Shown piece by piece: positions 36,251 through 46,779 of a DNA stretch of 64,000 nt. Location: positions 6,203,203 to 6,267,202 of the forward strand of contig NC_090619.1 in the NCBI RefSeq assembly GCF_004359215.1. Reading direction: 5' to 3'. A program made the translations under genes and the position numbers. Within the stretch, counting starts at the first letter, position 1; each line of letters opens with the position of its first letter. The notes beneath the pieces are model-generated. The model saw only the letters and a list, made by a program, of their open reading frames with translations. It searched no databases and was not told the DNA's origin. The DNA is from Bremia lactucae. Taxonomy: Eukaryota > Oomycota > Peronosporomycetes > Peronosporales > Peronosporaceae.

Positions 36251-37294
36251 TCGCTCTTTCTTTGATTTCATATGTGCAGATCTGAAGATTGGGCTTAAGA
36301 ATATTGGGTTGCCACACATATTGCCACACCTAAAGGTTAAAATGACAACATAAAACGCTATATCGCAAAATTAGCAATTATTTCTATAGAGGCGTCTTTT
36401 GATCTCCTTTTAGACTTTGGCACCCCCCCAAATTTCATTTGGGAACAGATATAGCGACACCTCACAATTATCTACCATTGTATTTATGAAGAGTAGCGTA
36501 ATGGTAGCAGCTTGTTGATGACTAGAATATATATTGAGAAACCTTTATGCTGGCCTTCCCAGCCTCAGCAGCTCGAAAGGCCTACAAAAAGACTTCGCAA
36601 TATTTGCGTATTTTTTTTTGTTTTAACAGCAAGATGCGTTTCAACATAGCGAAAGCCGACAAAAGCTGAAACATTTGGAAAATGTGGCTTCCTTGCGCTC
36701 ATGGTGGGTACAAAAAAGAGCACTAAGATTCGCCTATTTGAAAGGCAAGCGTGCACGTCCGCAAAAGTTGGCAGAAGTAAAGTAAAATAAATTTATCGTT
36801 AGCTTGACCTCCAAAGACTAACTAACATGCATGCGCAAGAGCGCACCTCCGACCCTTGTCGCTCATTTCCAGCTCAACTTCTCGTGCTCGATTTGCTGCT
36901 CTTTCTTTTCGCACTTTTTATGACTTATTAACTTTTTCTCACCTGTTAACAACAGCACATTTAACATCGCCAAACGAAAACACGATTTATAATGTGCCCT
37001 GGGGCAGTCACACCCATTACAACTGTAATGTAGATAATTAGGGTGTGTGGCTATAGCGATTTCCTTATGTAATTGGGGGGGGGTCAAAGCCTCTAAAGAT
37101 ATTACTGTTGATTTTTCGAGGCAGTAAAATCATACAGTGAAAATATTTTATGTGACGTTTTTTTATTCAATACAGACGGGAAGGGTGTGTGGCAATACCA
37201 AAAGGGATGTGTGGCTGTCCGGCTCGCAAAATAAATTGCCAGCAACTTGCTGGTGTCTCACTTTTACATTCATCCAGCCGCTTTCACATTAACG
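36251..37294. other. Intergenic, no gene recognised
   Basis: The region is AT-rich, with scattered gtgtggcaat words (36303-36330, 37180-37200) that may be LTR ends. No supported frame was found. The right edge should hold the promoter of the effector candidate. Confidence 0.5.
37258..37264 (+). promoter_or_regulatory. Inr-like core promoter element
   Basis: TCACTTT fits the oomycete initiator consensus YCAYTYY. It lies 31 bp upstream of the ATG at 37295, a spacing usual for short oomycete 5' leaders. It was found by eye; a chance match is possible. Confidence 0.4.
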
Positions 37295-37606
37295 ATGGGG
37301 TTTGGAAAAATTTACGTGATCTTGCTCGTTGCGATCGCGTTCATAACATCTATTTACGCCGTCGCCGTCGCCGTCACGGACGACAACCCAATGGCTGTAT
37401 TGAATAATGACCTATCCGATTCAAATCGATTGCTGCTCGTCGCCAACCCGATTATTACAAATTACTTCAACAGAAGAAATCTCAGACAAATTACCCAAGT
37501 ACCAAGAAAATTGGCCAACCTTGGAAATGGTTTTCACAATGTCAAGGAAGCTTTAAATTTTTTCATCAAACGCTATTTACTTCCGTGGTTGTATAGTTCG
37601 CATTAA
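37295..37606 (+). CDS. Small secreted protein, candidate RxLR effector
   Basis: The predicted 103-residue protein starts with a short positively charged end and a hydrophobic run (about residues 6-24, IYVILLVAIAFITS), followed by an Ala/Val stretch. This fits a cleavable signal peptide. R-N-L-R lies at residues 61-64, in the usual region for the RxLR host-translocation motif of oomycete effectors; NRLLL at 44-48 is a weaker look-alike. There is no DEER motif and no room for WY-domain repeats. The C-terminal half is basic, ending near FIKRYLLPWLY. If it is an effector it would be secreted at the host interface and act in plant cells. The target is unknown. The ATG was preferred because an Inr-like site precedes it. 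It may be a truncated or recently formed gene. It lies at the edge of a gene island next to repeats. Confidence 0.55.
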   Translation: MGFGKIYVILLVAIAFITSIYAVAVAVTDDNPMAVLNNDLSDSNRLLLVANPIITNYFNRRNLRQITQVPRKLANLGNGFHNVKEALNFFIKRYLLPWLYSSH

Positions 37607-38252
37607 CAACGTAAGGTAAAAAAACTGCCAATCTAGTTTTGCCGTGTTCAGCCCAGAATTTTCATACCCGACGCACAATGCGCCTTTAAGATGATCGATT
37701 TTGCTTAAAGACACACGTCAGCATGAGAGCTGTAGATAGGGAGACTATAGTAGCTCGAAATTTTTTTGCGTCAGACGATAGCAAAACTTTTGATACGTTA
37801 TTCCTTTGCTCGTTCATCTCCACACGTAGTGGTCTAGTAATGCCTATCAATTTTGGGTTTTAAGCTATAAGCTTGGCAAGCGCTTATAATTCAATATGAA
37901 ATTTTTCAATTTTCAGCTTGGTTCCATTTCCGCTTTGGTCTAAATTCTAAATTTTGCTCAAATCTTGCTTTACTTGCAACGAGCATTCGGTTAATATTTA
38001 AAATAGTTTTTGTAGGGCGCTCGAAATTATATAGAAATTTTAGGGAGATTCTTTAGCCAAAGAGACCAAGAATATTTAAGAAGATATGAAAGGTCTGCGA
38101 AAACAATGATTACAGTACAATTAAATTCGGAATGTAGACTTAATCACTTTGGCAAGCTCGACTTTATATTTACGCGGGACTATAATCACCACTAAGTTTA
38201 AAATTTGCTTGTATTCTGACATTTAACCAGCTGCCTTATTGTGCATCATTCA
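37607..38252. other. Intergenic, no gene recognised
   Basis: This AT-rich spacer lies between the ends of the effector candidate and the AP-4 beta gene, which converge. No frame or repeat is supported. Confidence 0.6.
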
Positions 38253-40844
38253 TTACCAGTCACTAGGTCTTCCAAACAAGACCAGACGCATCACATCAGC
38301 AAACTGCGCTCCTGAAACTTCATCGACGCCTTTAATCGTAGCTTGGAGTGTTCGACTGGCCTTCTCTACAAGCGTCTCGGACAAAAAGTACCGGCCCTGT
38401 GTATCTTGCGCATAGAAGAAAAACTTGTACTGCGGTCCGACGTCCCCGGACGCCATCGTTACGATTCCGTGCGCTGCAAAGGCCTGTTCCAGCTCGTTCT
38501 GCGGAACGAGTGTCGGCAGCTGCAGTACAACTTCAGCAACCACAGGTCGACTGCCCCACTGCCCTTGAAACGTCGCAGCATCCATGATGGGCGTTGGAAT
38601 TAACGCCAGAGTCGGACCTGCTGGCTGCGGCGGAACAGTGGCACTTGGAGTGGTTCCAAAATCCATGTCAAGTAGATCCATGCTAGGCGCGGCTTCCGGC
38701 TGTGGACGCGGAGCAGCAACGCGGGGAGGCGCCTGCGGCTGAAGTGGTGGATGTTTCATGTGCGACACACTAGTTGCGTCGTCTTGATGGTCCTCTTGCT
38801 CAACGTCGTCGTCGTCAAGTGGGACAGCAGGGCCAGCCAAGTGACTTGACGATACAAACAATTCGCTTGGCTTATTGTACACGATCGCAAGCGAATTAAA
38901 CTCTTGAAAAAGCTTGTCTTTTAAATCCGTTTCAGTCGATTCGGCAAATACCCGCACGGTCTCGTTCGTCTTAAATTGTGCCACAACTGCCGCTGCTTCC
39001 TCCGTCGGTTGTTGCTCTAGTAGACGGTAGTACAGCAATGCTCGGTCCCGTACATCCTGATTGTTCGAATCATTAATCGCTGACCCCAGGAGTCTTCCCA
39101 GCATACTTTGCATCTCAGGAGGTCGTTTAAAAAAGAGCTTCATAGTGGCCGCTAAGAGCTCCAAAAGCACCGAAGGAGACGCTTCGTCGTTAAAGTCTTC
39201 AATCAGCTTTTCCAACACGTACGGCGCTCGACGCAAGTCTTGACCGTACTCTCCAAGCATCCACACGACTGCAGCTTTCGCTGCTGGCTGAACCACGGCC
39301 GCAACAATGCGGCAAAGCACTGGCAAAACATCGTGGCGTTTGTCCGGATACTTTCGAAGCAAATCTTTCATCACAATAAGGCTCTCGTCTCGGACGTAAT
39401 CAAGGTCGAGCTCGAGAAAATCGACCATGGTATCCAAGATATGGTCTTGCGTTTGTTCCACGAGCTGCTCGGCAGCTTGTTGGCCATACGCGTCAGGCAC
39501 GTTCGTACCTAAATACTGCGGAGGCACGGTATTGACCAAAAGATTCGAACTTCCAGCAATGTTAGCAATCGCTCGGATCGCGCGTCGCGCTAATTCTTGG
39601 TCCACGTCCGTGACATACTCGCTAAGTTCCGTGATAATATCCGCTACATTCGCTCCATCTGCAACCAGCGCCAAGATGTCAATTTTCACGTACTTGACGT
39701 GCGTGGGTTCATTGTATCGATTGTAAAACTGGCGATAATCGCGACTAAAAATCTGCTGTTTCTTGCCCACGAGCAGCAAAATGTGATGCAGCACACAATA
39801 ATTGATCTCGTGACTGCCTCCGGCCATGAGTGTTAGCAACGGCTGTCGCATGCGTTCAAACACTTGGTCCTGGATCGGTTCCATGCCCCGTGCTTGCGTG
39901 AGATTGAAGAAACACTTGGCCGTGCCCAAGACGACGGCACTATTGGACACTCGGAGACACTGTTCGAGAGTATTCATGATCGTAAATACTTCGTCAGGCC
40001 CCGTGGGTTTGTACTTGGCGACAATCTCGAGAATGTTACACTGACCCCATTCGTTAAAGTCCGAGATGCGGCTTAGCAAGTGCATGACAATGGGTTGATT
40101 GATTGCAATGCCACCTTCATCCGCCATGATTTCGTTGAGTGCTACGAGGCAATTGGAAACGACCTGCGGATCCCGATCTCGAATCATATTGTAAAGGGTA
40201 TCGATCATGTCACTTTCTTTGATAATCTCGGGATTGAGCGAGTAGACTTTCAGGATTCCAATGACCCCAGTTTTACGAACATAGGCACTAGTGTCCGTCA
40301 AAGATGCTTGCAATGGATCGTGAATGTATTCCAGTATTGAGTCGAGACGAAGTGAACAAAGCGACCGAAGCGCCAAGCCACGAACCATGGGGTCTTCGTT
40401 TCGACAGTCGTTTAAAAGCGTATTGATGCACATGATAGCAAGCTCGGAGTTTTTTTGGGCATAGTTTGTTAAGTAGAGGTAGACCATTTTTTTTGATATT
40501 AGGTCTTTTGTGTCGACGCAAAGGACCATTTCGCTAAAGAGTCGCGAGACATCAATGCCGAGGGTCATGTACGCAATAACCTTTTTGATAATCTCGCGCT
40601 TGCGTTTCAAGTCTTTTTCTATAGTTACTTCACGCAGGAGCTAGAGGAATATTAAATTTCAGGGATGCGTTTGCATGAGTATAAGAAGAATCCTTACGTT
40701 CTTGAGTTCGTTCACTTCGCCCTTCTTCTTGTCGGTAAAGTAATTGGGGTTGCTAACACCGGCGGGACGTTGGACGCCAGGGATACTACTTGTAGGCGGA
40801 GCCATGCCGCCTGGGCCATGCAAGGGATACGACGGAGGGTTCAT
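38253..40844 (-). CDS. AP-4 complex beta-adaptin (2 exons)
   Basis: Spliced, the gene encodes about 844 residues. Exon 1 is 40844-40698 and exon 2 is 40640-38253; the 57-bp intron (40641-40697) has GT..AG ends and phase 0. The exon 2 frame has no ATG at its head, while exon 1 supplies MNPPSYPLHGPGG and joins in frame at ELKN/LLREVTIEK. Adaptins form the large subunits of AP cargo-sorting coats at the trans-Golgi/endosome. The trunk begins with KRKREIIKKVIAYMTLGIDV and MVRGLALRSLCSLRL, whose wording is closer to AP-4 beta than to AP-1/2 beta. A Pro/Ala- and acid-rich hinge follows near residues 650-715. The last 110 residues resemble the beta appendage domain (ending VMRLVLFGRPSDW). Neither exon has internal stops. 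AP-4 rather than AP-1/2 is a judgement by eye. Confidence 0.85.
40641..40697 (-). other. 57-bp spliceosomal intron in AP-4 beta gene
   Basis: On minus it begins GTAAGG and ends TTCCTCTAG. Removing it joins ELKN to LLREVT without a frame change. Confidence 0.85.
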
Positions 40845-41447
40845 GGGACGACAAGCGGCAGATCCTTCAGTGAGTCTTGAAATCACGAACGCGATGTGTA
40901 GGAAAACATAATATTTGACAGGCATGACGAAAAAAAGGAAAAATTGCCACTAGACACGCGTCAAATTTGAATTATTAAGGATATCGTGATTTAGTATTGT
41001 CAAATTATCAAATTCCAAATTAGAAGATGATATGGGATGCATCGTTTTAATTATAGTTTCTCCTGTTTAAGTAAGATATACGAGATTTTAACGCATTTTG
41101 GAGAGGAACGCAAAGAAATTATTCGTCCACAAAGTGGCTGCAGTCTAGACTAGTCATATATCGCTTAGCTCCTAATTGCAGAATGTCAGAGTACGAGGAT
41201 ATCATTAAAGATATAATTCTTAATCAAGCTTAATTTAATAAATCAAGGAGACAACAAATAGATTTTATTAGAAATGAGATTTTTTCTTTTCGCTAGCTTT
41301 TTAAAAAGCGTAAATGTCACATGTCGGACCTCTCGTAAGGAATTTAAACACGGCATTCGGATTCGGACCGCATGCTCTTACAGATAAACTATCTCAATTA
41401 GAGCGTCATTCGTCTGATGTCTATCATCTTCGAACGCACCAGACGCA
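40845..41447. other. Divergent intergenic region with tRNA-like remnant
   Basis: It lies between the starts of the AP-4 beta (minus) and lipase (plus) genes and should hold both promoters. At about 41325-41400 the minus strand reads TAAGAGCATGCGGTCCGAAT and then TGTTTAAATTCC, resembling a decayed tRNA anticodon and T arm. The D arm does not fold properly, so a live tRNA gene is unlikely. Confidence 0.45.
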
Positions 41448-42577
41448 ATGTGGAGCTACAGTGGGGCCTTCCTCGCGATCGTGGTTCTCATAGGCTTCCT
41501 ATCCATGAGTATTACGACGCTCGTGATGATTTTCGGTCCTGGAATCGATCGCCACAATCCTCGTCGAGGGGCCCCACACTCTGCCTCGCACCAAGAGTTT
41601 CTGCTGACACATGTCCGTGTGGGCAACGAAGAGACGGGCTTATTGGAGCGTCCTCGATATAACGGAGAGACTATTCGTCTATTCTACCGCTTCTGGCTGC
41701 CTCGGCACTTAGATAGCGCAAAAGACAGCAAGGCTATCGTGGTCGTCCTCCATGGGGTCAACTCGCATAGTGCCCGCAGCAATAAATTTATGGTGGAGGT
41801 GTTGCAGCACGGGTTTCTAGTGGCCGGCGTAGACCACGAGGGGATGGGCCGTAGCGATGGTCGGCACGGCTACTTTTCTAGTGTTGAAAAGCTAGTGGAC
41901 GATGCCATTGCCTTTGTAGAATTGGTGAAAGCAAAGTATCCAGACAAGAAGGTTTTCCTACTAGGCGCGTACGTAGCTCAAGCTTGTTAAAAAAAAGGAT
42001 ACGTTTATATATGCTGTTTCCGTGCTGCTGAATTATCAGGTCATTAGGTGGACTCATTATCTTGCATGCGCTTAGCAAATGCGGCTCAGAGTTTGTCCAA
42101 GGCGCCGTCATCCTCTGTCCACCGACGGAAATTCACGAGGCTTCACGGCCCTCGCTTGTGGTGGAGCGTATTGGCCGGCTACTGCAAGAGTTTATGCCAA
42201 AGCTCCCTCTCGTGAAGGCAAATAATGGGAAAAATAGCTCTCCAGAGGTGGCAGCAATTGTTGACGCAGACAAATACGCGGATCCACTGTACTATCCCGG
42301 TAAAATGCGAATTGGAACCGGACTTGCGTTGCTCGAAGGTATCACGAGCATTCAAGACAAATTGCAGCTCATTAAAACGCCGTATTTGCTTCAACACGGT
42401 ACCGCCGATCGAGTCTGTAGTGTCAAGGGCTCTGCAGCGCTTCACATTAAGACGCAAAGCACTGACAAGACGTTTAAGATTTATGAAGGAGGACACCATG
42501 ACTTGGCGAGTGAACCGCCTCGCATTCGCGACGCTGTGGTGCAAGATCTCGTGGCGTGGCTAGAAGACCATTTGTAA
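41448..42577 (+). CDS. Alpha/beta hydrolase, monoacylglycerol lipase/lysophospholipase-like (2 exons)
   Basis: Exon 1 is 41448-41968 and exon 2 is 42040-42577, separated by a 71-bp intron (GT..AG). The spliced protein has 352 residues. An N-terminal hydrophobic run (about 8-28) suggests a membrane anchor. HG near VVVLHGVNSHS forms the oxyanion region. The nucleophile elbow G-A-S-L-G (Ser175) is assembled only by splicing: exon 1 ends in the A codon and exon 2 restores the rest. Asp297 (in GTADRV) and His326 (in GGHHDL) complete the triad in the usual order. Such enzymes hydrolyse monoacylglycerols or lysophospholipids. The substrate cannot be told from sequence. It faces away from AP-4 beta and converges on the SFT2-like gene. 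Confidence 0.85.
41969..42039 (+). other. 71-bp intron splitting the lipase catalytic motif
   Basis: It begins GTACGT and ends ATTATCAG. Without removal the frame ends at a stop after YVAQAC; with removal it yields GASLGGLIILHAL. Confidence 0.88.
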
Positions 42578-42677
42578 TTCATACTTCAACTCGCAAATAT
42601 AACAATTAAAAACAATTAATCGTACGTTGACTTTATAAACGTGTGTCACACAAAAAAAGCTGAAAAGTTGCACGCGC

Positions 42678-43505
42678 CTATTTGCCGTCGATCTTGCCAT
42701 CCAGAGCATCCACGAGAATGACTCTTCTCGCCATGTACTTGTGCACAAACTTGCGGCCAAAAGGTATGTACGTTGCGCTGTACCATATCATGCTGCCAAA
42801 TTGCACCAGCAGGAGCAAGATGACGATGAACCAATGCGAATGCCAAAGAAACGCCACGATAATCGTAAGCGCCAGCGAGCCCATCCAGGCTCGGCCCGTG
42901 ATACTGCGCTTTCGCGATAGCATGCGCTTTTGTAAGCGGTCCTGACCCATGATGAAAAGTAGGCTGCAGAACGTTGCAACGTTACTAAGAGAGTAGAGAA
43001 GTGAATACAGACGCACGTGGTGCACGCTCGTGAACAAAACTAATGTAGCTAAGAAGGCTAGGAAGCCGCTGAGCATGTAGCAACCCAACGCGCCTAGCGC
43101 GCGCTGGTTGAGCGTGAGCTCGTCAAACTCATCGCCGATGTCATCCAATAAACCATCCTCCTCGCTACTGTTAGAGTCTTTGCGGCGCGGCTTGGCCTTC
43201 TTTTTCTTATCATTCTTAATCACTTTCACGTCGATATGAAAAGCCTCCTTAGCCGACTCTTTTGCGCTCTCGGAAGCCTTTTTGCCTTGCTTTGTAGCCT
43301 TGTTGATACTCTTCTGAGCCGTGTCGATACTCTTTTGAGCTTTCTTGCCAGTCTCTTCCAACTCCCGTTGTGTAATTTTCGCGATATCGTCAAGCTTTTC
43401 ACCAGCCATCTTGCTAGTCTTGTTTAGCTCCCGCTGTGCGACTTTCGCAATACTGTCCAGCTTGTCACTCGCCTTCTTGCTCTGTTGCTTCAGCTGATCC
43501 ATCAT
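42678..43505 (-). CDS. SFT2-family vesicle transport protein with long N-terminal extension
   Basis: The predicted protein has 275 residues. The C-terminal half (about 136-245) holds four hydrophobic segments with the SFT2/GOT1-like order: LGALGCYMLSGFLAFLATLV, LYSLLYSLSNVATFCSLLFI, then a basic loop LQKRMLSRKR, then two more helices. Members work in Golgi/endosome membrane fusion. The N-terminal 110 residues are unusual: charged and probably helical, with KLDSIAKVAQREL (15-27) and KLDDIAKITQREL (37-49) as a 22-residue repeat, then Lys- and Ser/Glu-rich stretches. The start is an in-frame ATG with a second ATG adjacent. There is no frame damage. Its 3' end is 100 bp from the lipase stop. Confidence 0.8.
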   Translation of the reverse strand: MMDQLKQQSKKASDKLDSIAKVAQRELNKTSKMAGEKLDDIAKITQRELEETGKKAQKSIDTAQKSINKATKQGKKASESAKESAKEAFHIDVKVIKNDKKKKAKPRRKDSNSSEEDGLLDDIGDEFDELTLNQRALGALGCYMLSGFLAFLATLVLFTSVHHVRLYSLLYSLSNVATFCSLLFIMGQDRLQKRMLSRKRSITGRAWMGSLALTIIVAFLWHSHWFIVILLLLVQFGSMIWYSATYIPFGRKFVHKYMARRVILVDALDGKIDGK

Positions 43506-43899
43506 AATGGTTTGTGGGATACAAATGATTTAAAGCGTTTTTGGATATGGCGGCTTTCGATTGGTAAATATGTTTCTCTCTTGGGAATATCCAGCCACAT
43601 TGCGAACTCAAAGGAAAAATACTGCTTTGCATCAAAACAGGTTGAACTATTAAAATGGTTTAATTTACAAATTTTACAAAAATCGCCAAGCTTGGGATGG
43701 GCAACCTCTGGCTTCAGTGTCGCAAGGCCGTCGACCTGTTGGACCTTCAGCACGATGGCCTGGAAGCGATAGGCTCAATGGCCATTTTTCGATTTATGCG
43801 TGCATTAGGAGGCCGTGTTTAAGTAGAACTTCGCAATTACCACATTCCAGGTGAAATGCCCGATTACTTTACATACACTGACGTGCACAGGAAGATTAT
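43506..43899. other. SFT2 upstream region, no gene recognised
   Basis: It should hold the SFT2-gene promoter. No coding frame is supported. Confidence 0.5.
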
Positions 43900-45160
43900 A
43901 AGTAGCTAAGAAGTCTTAGCTCAGGGTGAAGCGTTTGGCATCACCAGAGTTGTCGCAGTCCATGGAGTCACCACAACATGACTAAACTCCACACCAAAAG
44001 GTTCAGACGAGTTAAACAAATTCGCCATTTCCTCTTTGGTAGTGACGACAGAACCCTTACGTTTGACGGACTCGGCCCCGAGCAAACCGGAGACCTTAAC
44101 AGTGGTCACCGAGTCGGACGATTACGCCGACTCGGTGAGCGCCTTTGAGATGGTGGATGCCGCGCTGGAAGGCACGGGGACGCTGTAACATTGCGAAACG
44201 ACAGCTAGGGCACGCGCTAGCTCGTCTGTGTGCGGACATTGGACCACTGAAGTCTGATTTAGTGAGAGAAGGTCCGCAATGGCGGCAGAAGTCACAGCTT
44301 CGTGCGTAGAAGATGCCAACCCCGTGGTGATCATTGGGTCCATTGCGGGTCAATAATGGATACGATCCTCGCAGTTGAGTCTACTGAAACATTTACATCA
44401 CTAGCAGCTACACTTAGTCGTGTACTTGCTAGCTTTGCGGTCTCACAGGCTACTACGCACACAGGCTTTGGTACTATTTGTACACAAAATGTTTGAATTG
44501 AATTAAAAACCATCAATGACAAAATTTTACAGAGAAATACACTATAGTACTCTCTGTCACTCTTCACCAGTCACTATAGTGACTGTTGGTTTAGAGGGGA
44601 GGGGGTGGTGTAACGGGGGGTCCGTTACAAAATTACTTTTACCTAGAAATGAATATTATTTCTAGGTAAAAGTAATTTTGTAACTGAAGTCTGATTTAGT
44701 GATAGAAGGTCCGCAATGGCGGCAGAAGTCACAGCTTCGTGCGTAGAAGATGCCAACCCCGTGGTGATCATTGGGTCCATTGCGGGTCAATAATAGATAC
44801 GATCCTCGCAGTTGAGAGTCTACTGAAACATTTGCATCACTAGCAGCTACACTTAGTCGTGTACTTGCTAGCTTTGCGGTCTCACAGGCTACTACGCACA
44901 CAGGCTTTGGTACTATTTGTACACAAAATGTTTGAATTGAATTAAAAACCATCAATGACAAAATTTTACAGAGAAATACACTATAGTACTCTCTGTCACT
45001 CTTCACCAGTCACTATAGTGACTGTTGGTTTAGAGGGGAGGGGGTGGTGTAACGGGGGGTCCGTTACAAAATTACTTTTACCTAGAAATGAATATTATTT
45101 CCAATAAAATCAAAAGAATGATTACGATTTATTGATTTTGACTTAATATTTTCAATATCA
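43900..45160 (+). mobile_element. Gypsy 3' end, tandemly duplicated (element 2, piece 1)
   Basis: This corresponds to the region just before and at the 3' LTR of element 1. The minus strand has the antisense ORF peptides (AESVKRKGSVVTTKEEMANL at 43921-44109; DPMITTGLASSTHEAVTSAA at 44122-44343; KLASTRLSVAASDVN near 44400). A purine tract and TGTAACGGGG mark LTR starts near 44609 and 45049. A unit of about 438 bp (from 44246) is repeated from 44684 with an indel and substitutions. Confidence 0.7.
44624..44684. repeat. Perfect 27-bp inverted repeat, 7-nt loop
   Basis: 44624-44650 (GTTACAAAATTACTTTTACC...) is exactly complementary to 44658-44684. It lies at the junction of the two tandem units; the second unit carries only the left arm sequence at its own end. 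Confidence 0.85.
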
Positions 45161-45179
45161 CCAAATGTTAGGCCGCGAG

Positions 45180-46750
45180 GCCTGGCTTCACAAACATGAT
45201 GCTTTCCGTGACCGGTCCGAAAACGGGTTGTAGTCGGAGCACGCTACAAGCTTCACCGTTTGACTAGAGGGGCAGGGTTACCTTGCCTCTCGGTGGGGGA
45301 CTCATGTCCATGCCGTTTAAGGGTGCAGGTAATTGAGGTAATGCCTCTAAGGAGGCATACTCCCTTAAAGACCCTCATTGGAGGATGCTCATCTCTCATG
45401 AGATGCGCGAAGAGATTAAGAACCTTCAATCTTTTTACGAGCACAGGAAGCACTTGTTCTCGGACGGACACTGTGTAGAAGAGGATGGGTCTCGTCGTAC
45501 TGTCAAACGAGACCCGGAACATCCATCATTAGTTGACAACGATGTTCCCATCTATCATGCGAGAGTGGATACCCTCGCCAACGAGCGATTTAACTCGTTG
45601 GAACCCCCTTCATCCCACAGTGATTCAAGAAGCTTTCTACAAGGAAACGCTTCTCATCACTCGAATCGTCAACGGATGTGGAGGGGAGAAAATCCGTTTC
45701 GCCTCATTCGCCGATCCTGAAGTCATCACCGTGACTTCAATCAGTCGTTTGGTATATACGGGAGGACGTTGATCACGAAATCCCGTCGTCGCGAGTTAGC
45801 GATGACGGTCAACGGTGTTCCCCGCGAGCAGCTGGAACCTATGCGCAAGTGCGGTAAGACGTCCAACGTAAGAGGTAGGATGCGTACACATCCTGTGATG
45901 CAGCTCGATCGTGTATGCATTGCATTGGCGTTACGATACCTGGAACAGGCCGGACGGTAATTTAGTGCTGCTTACATTTGTCACTTAATGTTTGAGTAGA
46001 TTCACCGTAGTCAGTACGACTAGATGGTTAACTTTGTATAAAAGAACATTTGCTCTTCCACTCGTATCAGCGTTCGGATTCGGTCGGTCCACCGCATCGG
46101 CGAATGAATCTTGCGCAAAACGGACCACTGCTCCTCGAGCCAGTGGAATTTTTCCTGCTGACTGGGTTTTAAAGATCTTCAGTGCTCCCGGTGCGAGCTG
46201 CGGAGATATCATTCTCCTCTTCAGTGAATAAGAGTCACTTTCGAATGAGTATGCGCAGATGGCGTAGGCTAACCACGAAAAACGGATTATGCTTTGTTAA
46301 AGCATGCACCGAATTATTGGTGGCAAAATTTGCGATCGGCAAGAATTCGCTCCAACTCGCGACCGAGTGGACTATCCGCGAAGTATCTCTACGACGATAC
46401 GGATTGAACGTTTTGTCAGACCATCTGTTTCAGGATGGTCAGAAGTTGACATTTTCAACTAATTTAAATACAGATTGCCAAAACTCCGCCGTGAACCAGG
46501 AGTCTCGATCCGACACCAGTTCACGGGGTAACCCATGGGATCAAAAATTCGTGTCAATACAGACACGATCACAGCCTTCGGCTGTGATCGACTCCGGGAT
46601 TGCAGCAAGATAATTCATCTTGCTGAAACGATCAACAAACGTAAGAATGCCATTATTCTTGGGAGCGTCTTCGGGGAATGTTGTGACAAAGTCCTAAGAT
46701 ACATACTGTTAACACTCTCCCGGAACAGGCAGAGGCTGTAACGGAGCACG
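45180..46750 (-). mobile_element. Inverted gypsy integrase-chromodomain piece (element 2, piece 2)
   Basis: On minus: integrase remnants near 46740-46270 (a stretch corresponding to 9000-9270), the integrase tail ARGAVVRFAQDSFADAVDRP (about 46075-46140), then a chromodomain (LARWRGYPLSHDRWE..., DVPGLV, QYDETHP, 45600-45450). The terminal wording KRHGHESPTERQGNPA (45260-45330) matches element 1. On plus at 45190-45265 is the end of the antisense ORF (GARYKLHRLT). Confidence 0.72.
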
Positions 46751-46779
46751 AAATAAAGCACTAGGCTTCCCTATTGACG

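Noticed and set aside
38253..40610. Single-exon AP beta gene of 785 residues
   Set aside because: That frame opens with TTG, not ATG. An upstream exon and a 57-bp intron give a proper start.
45260..45720. Plus-strand frames with NLQSFYEHRKHLFSDG as a gene
   Set aside because: These are shadows of the inverted chromodomain region on minus; the conservation follows from the chromodomain.
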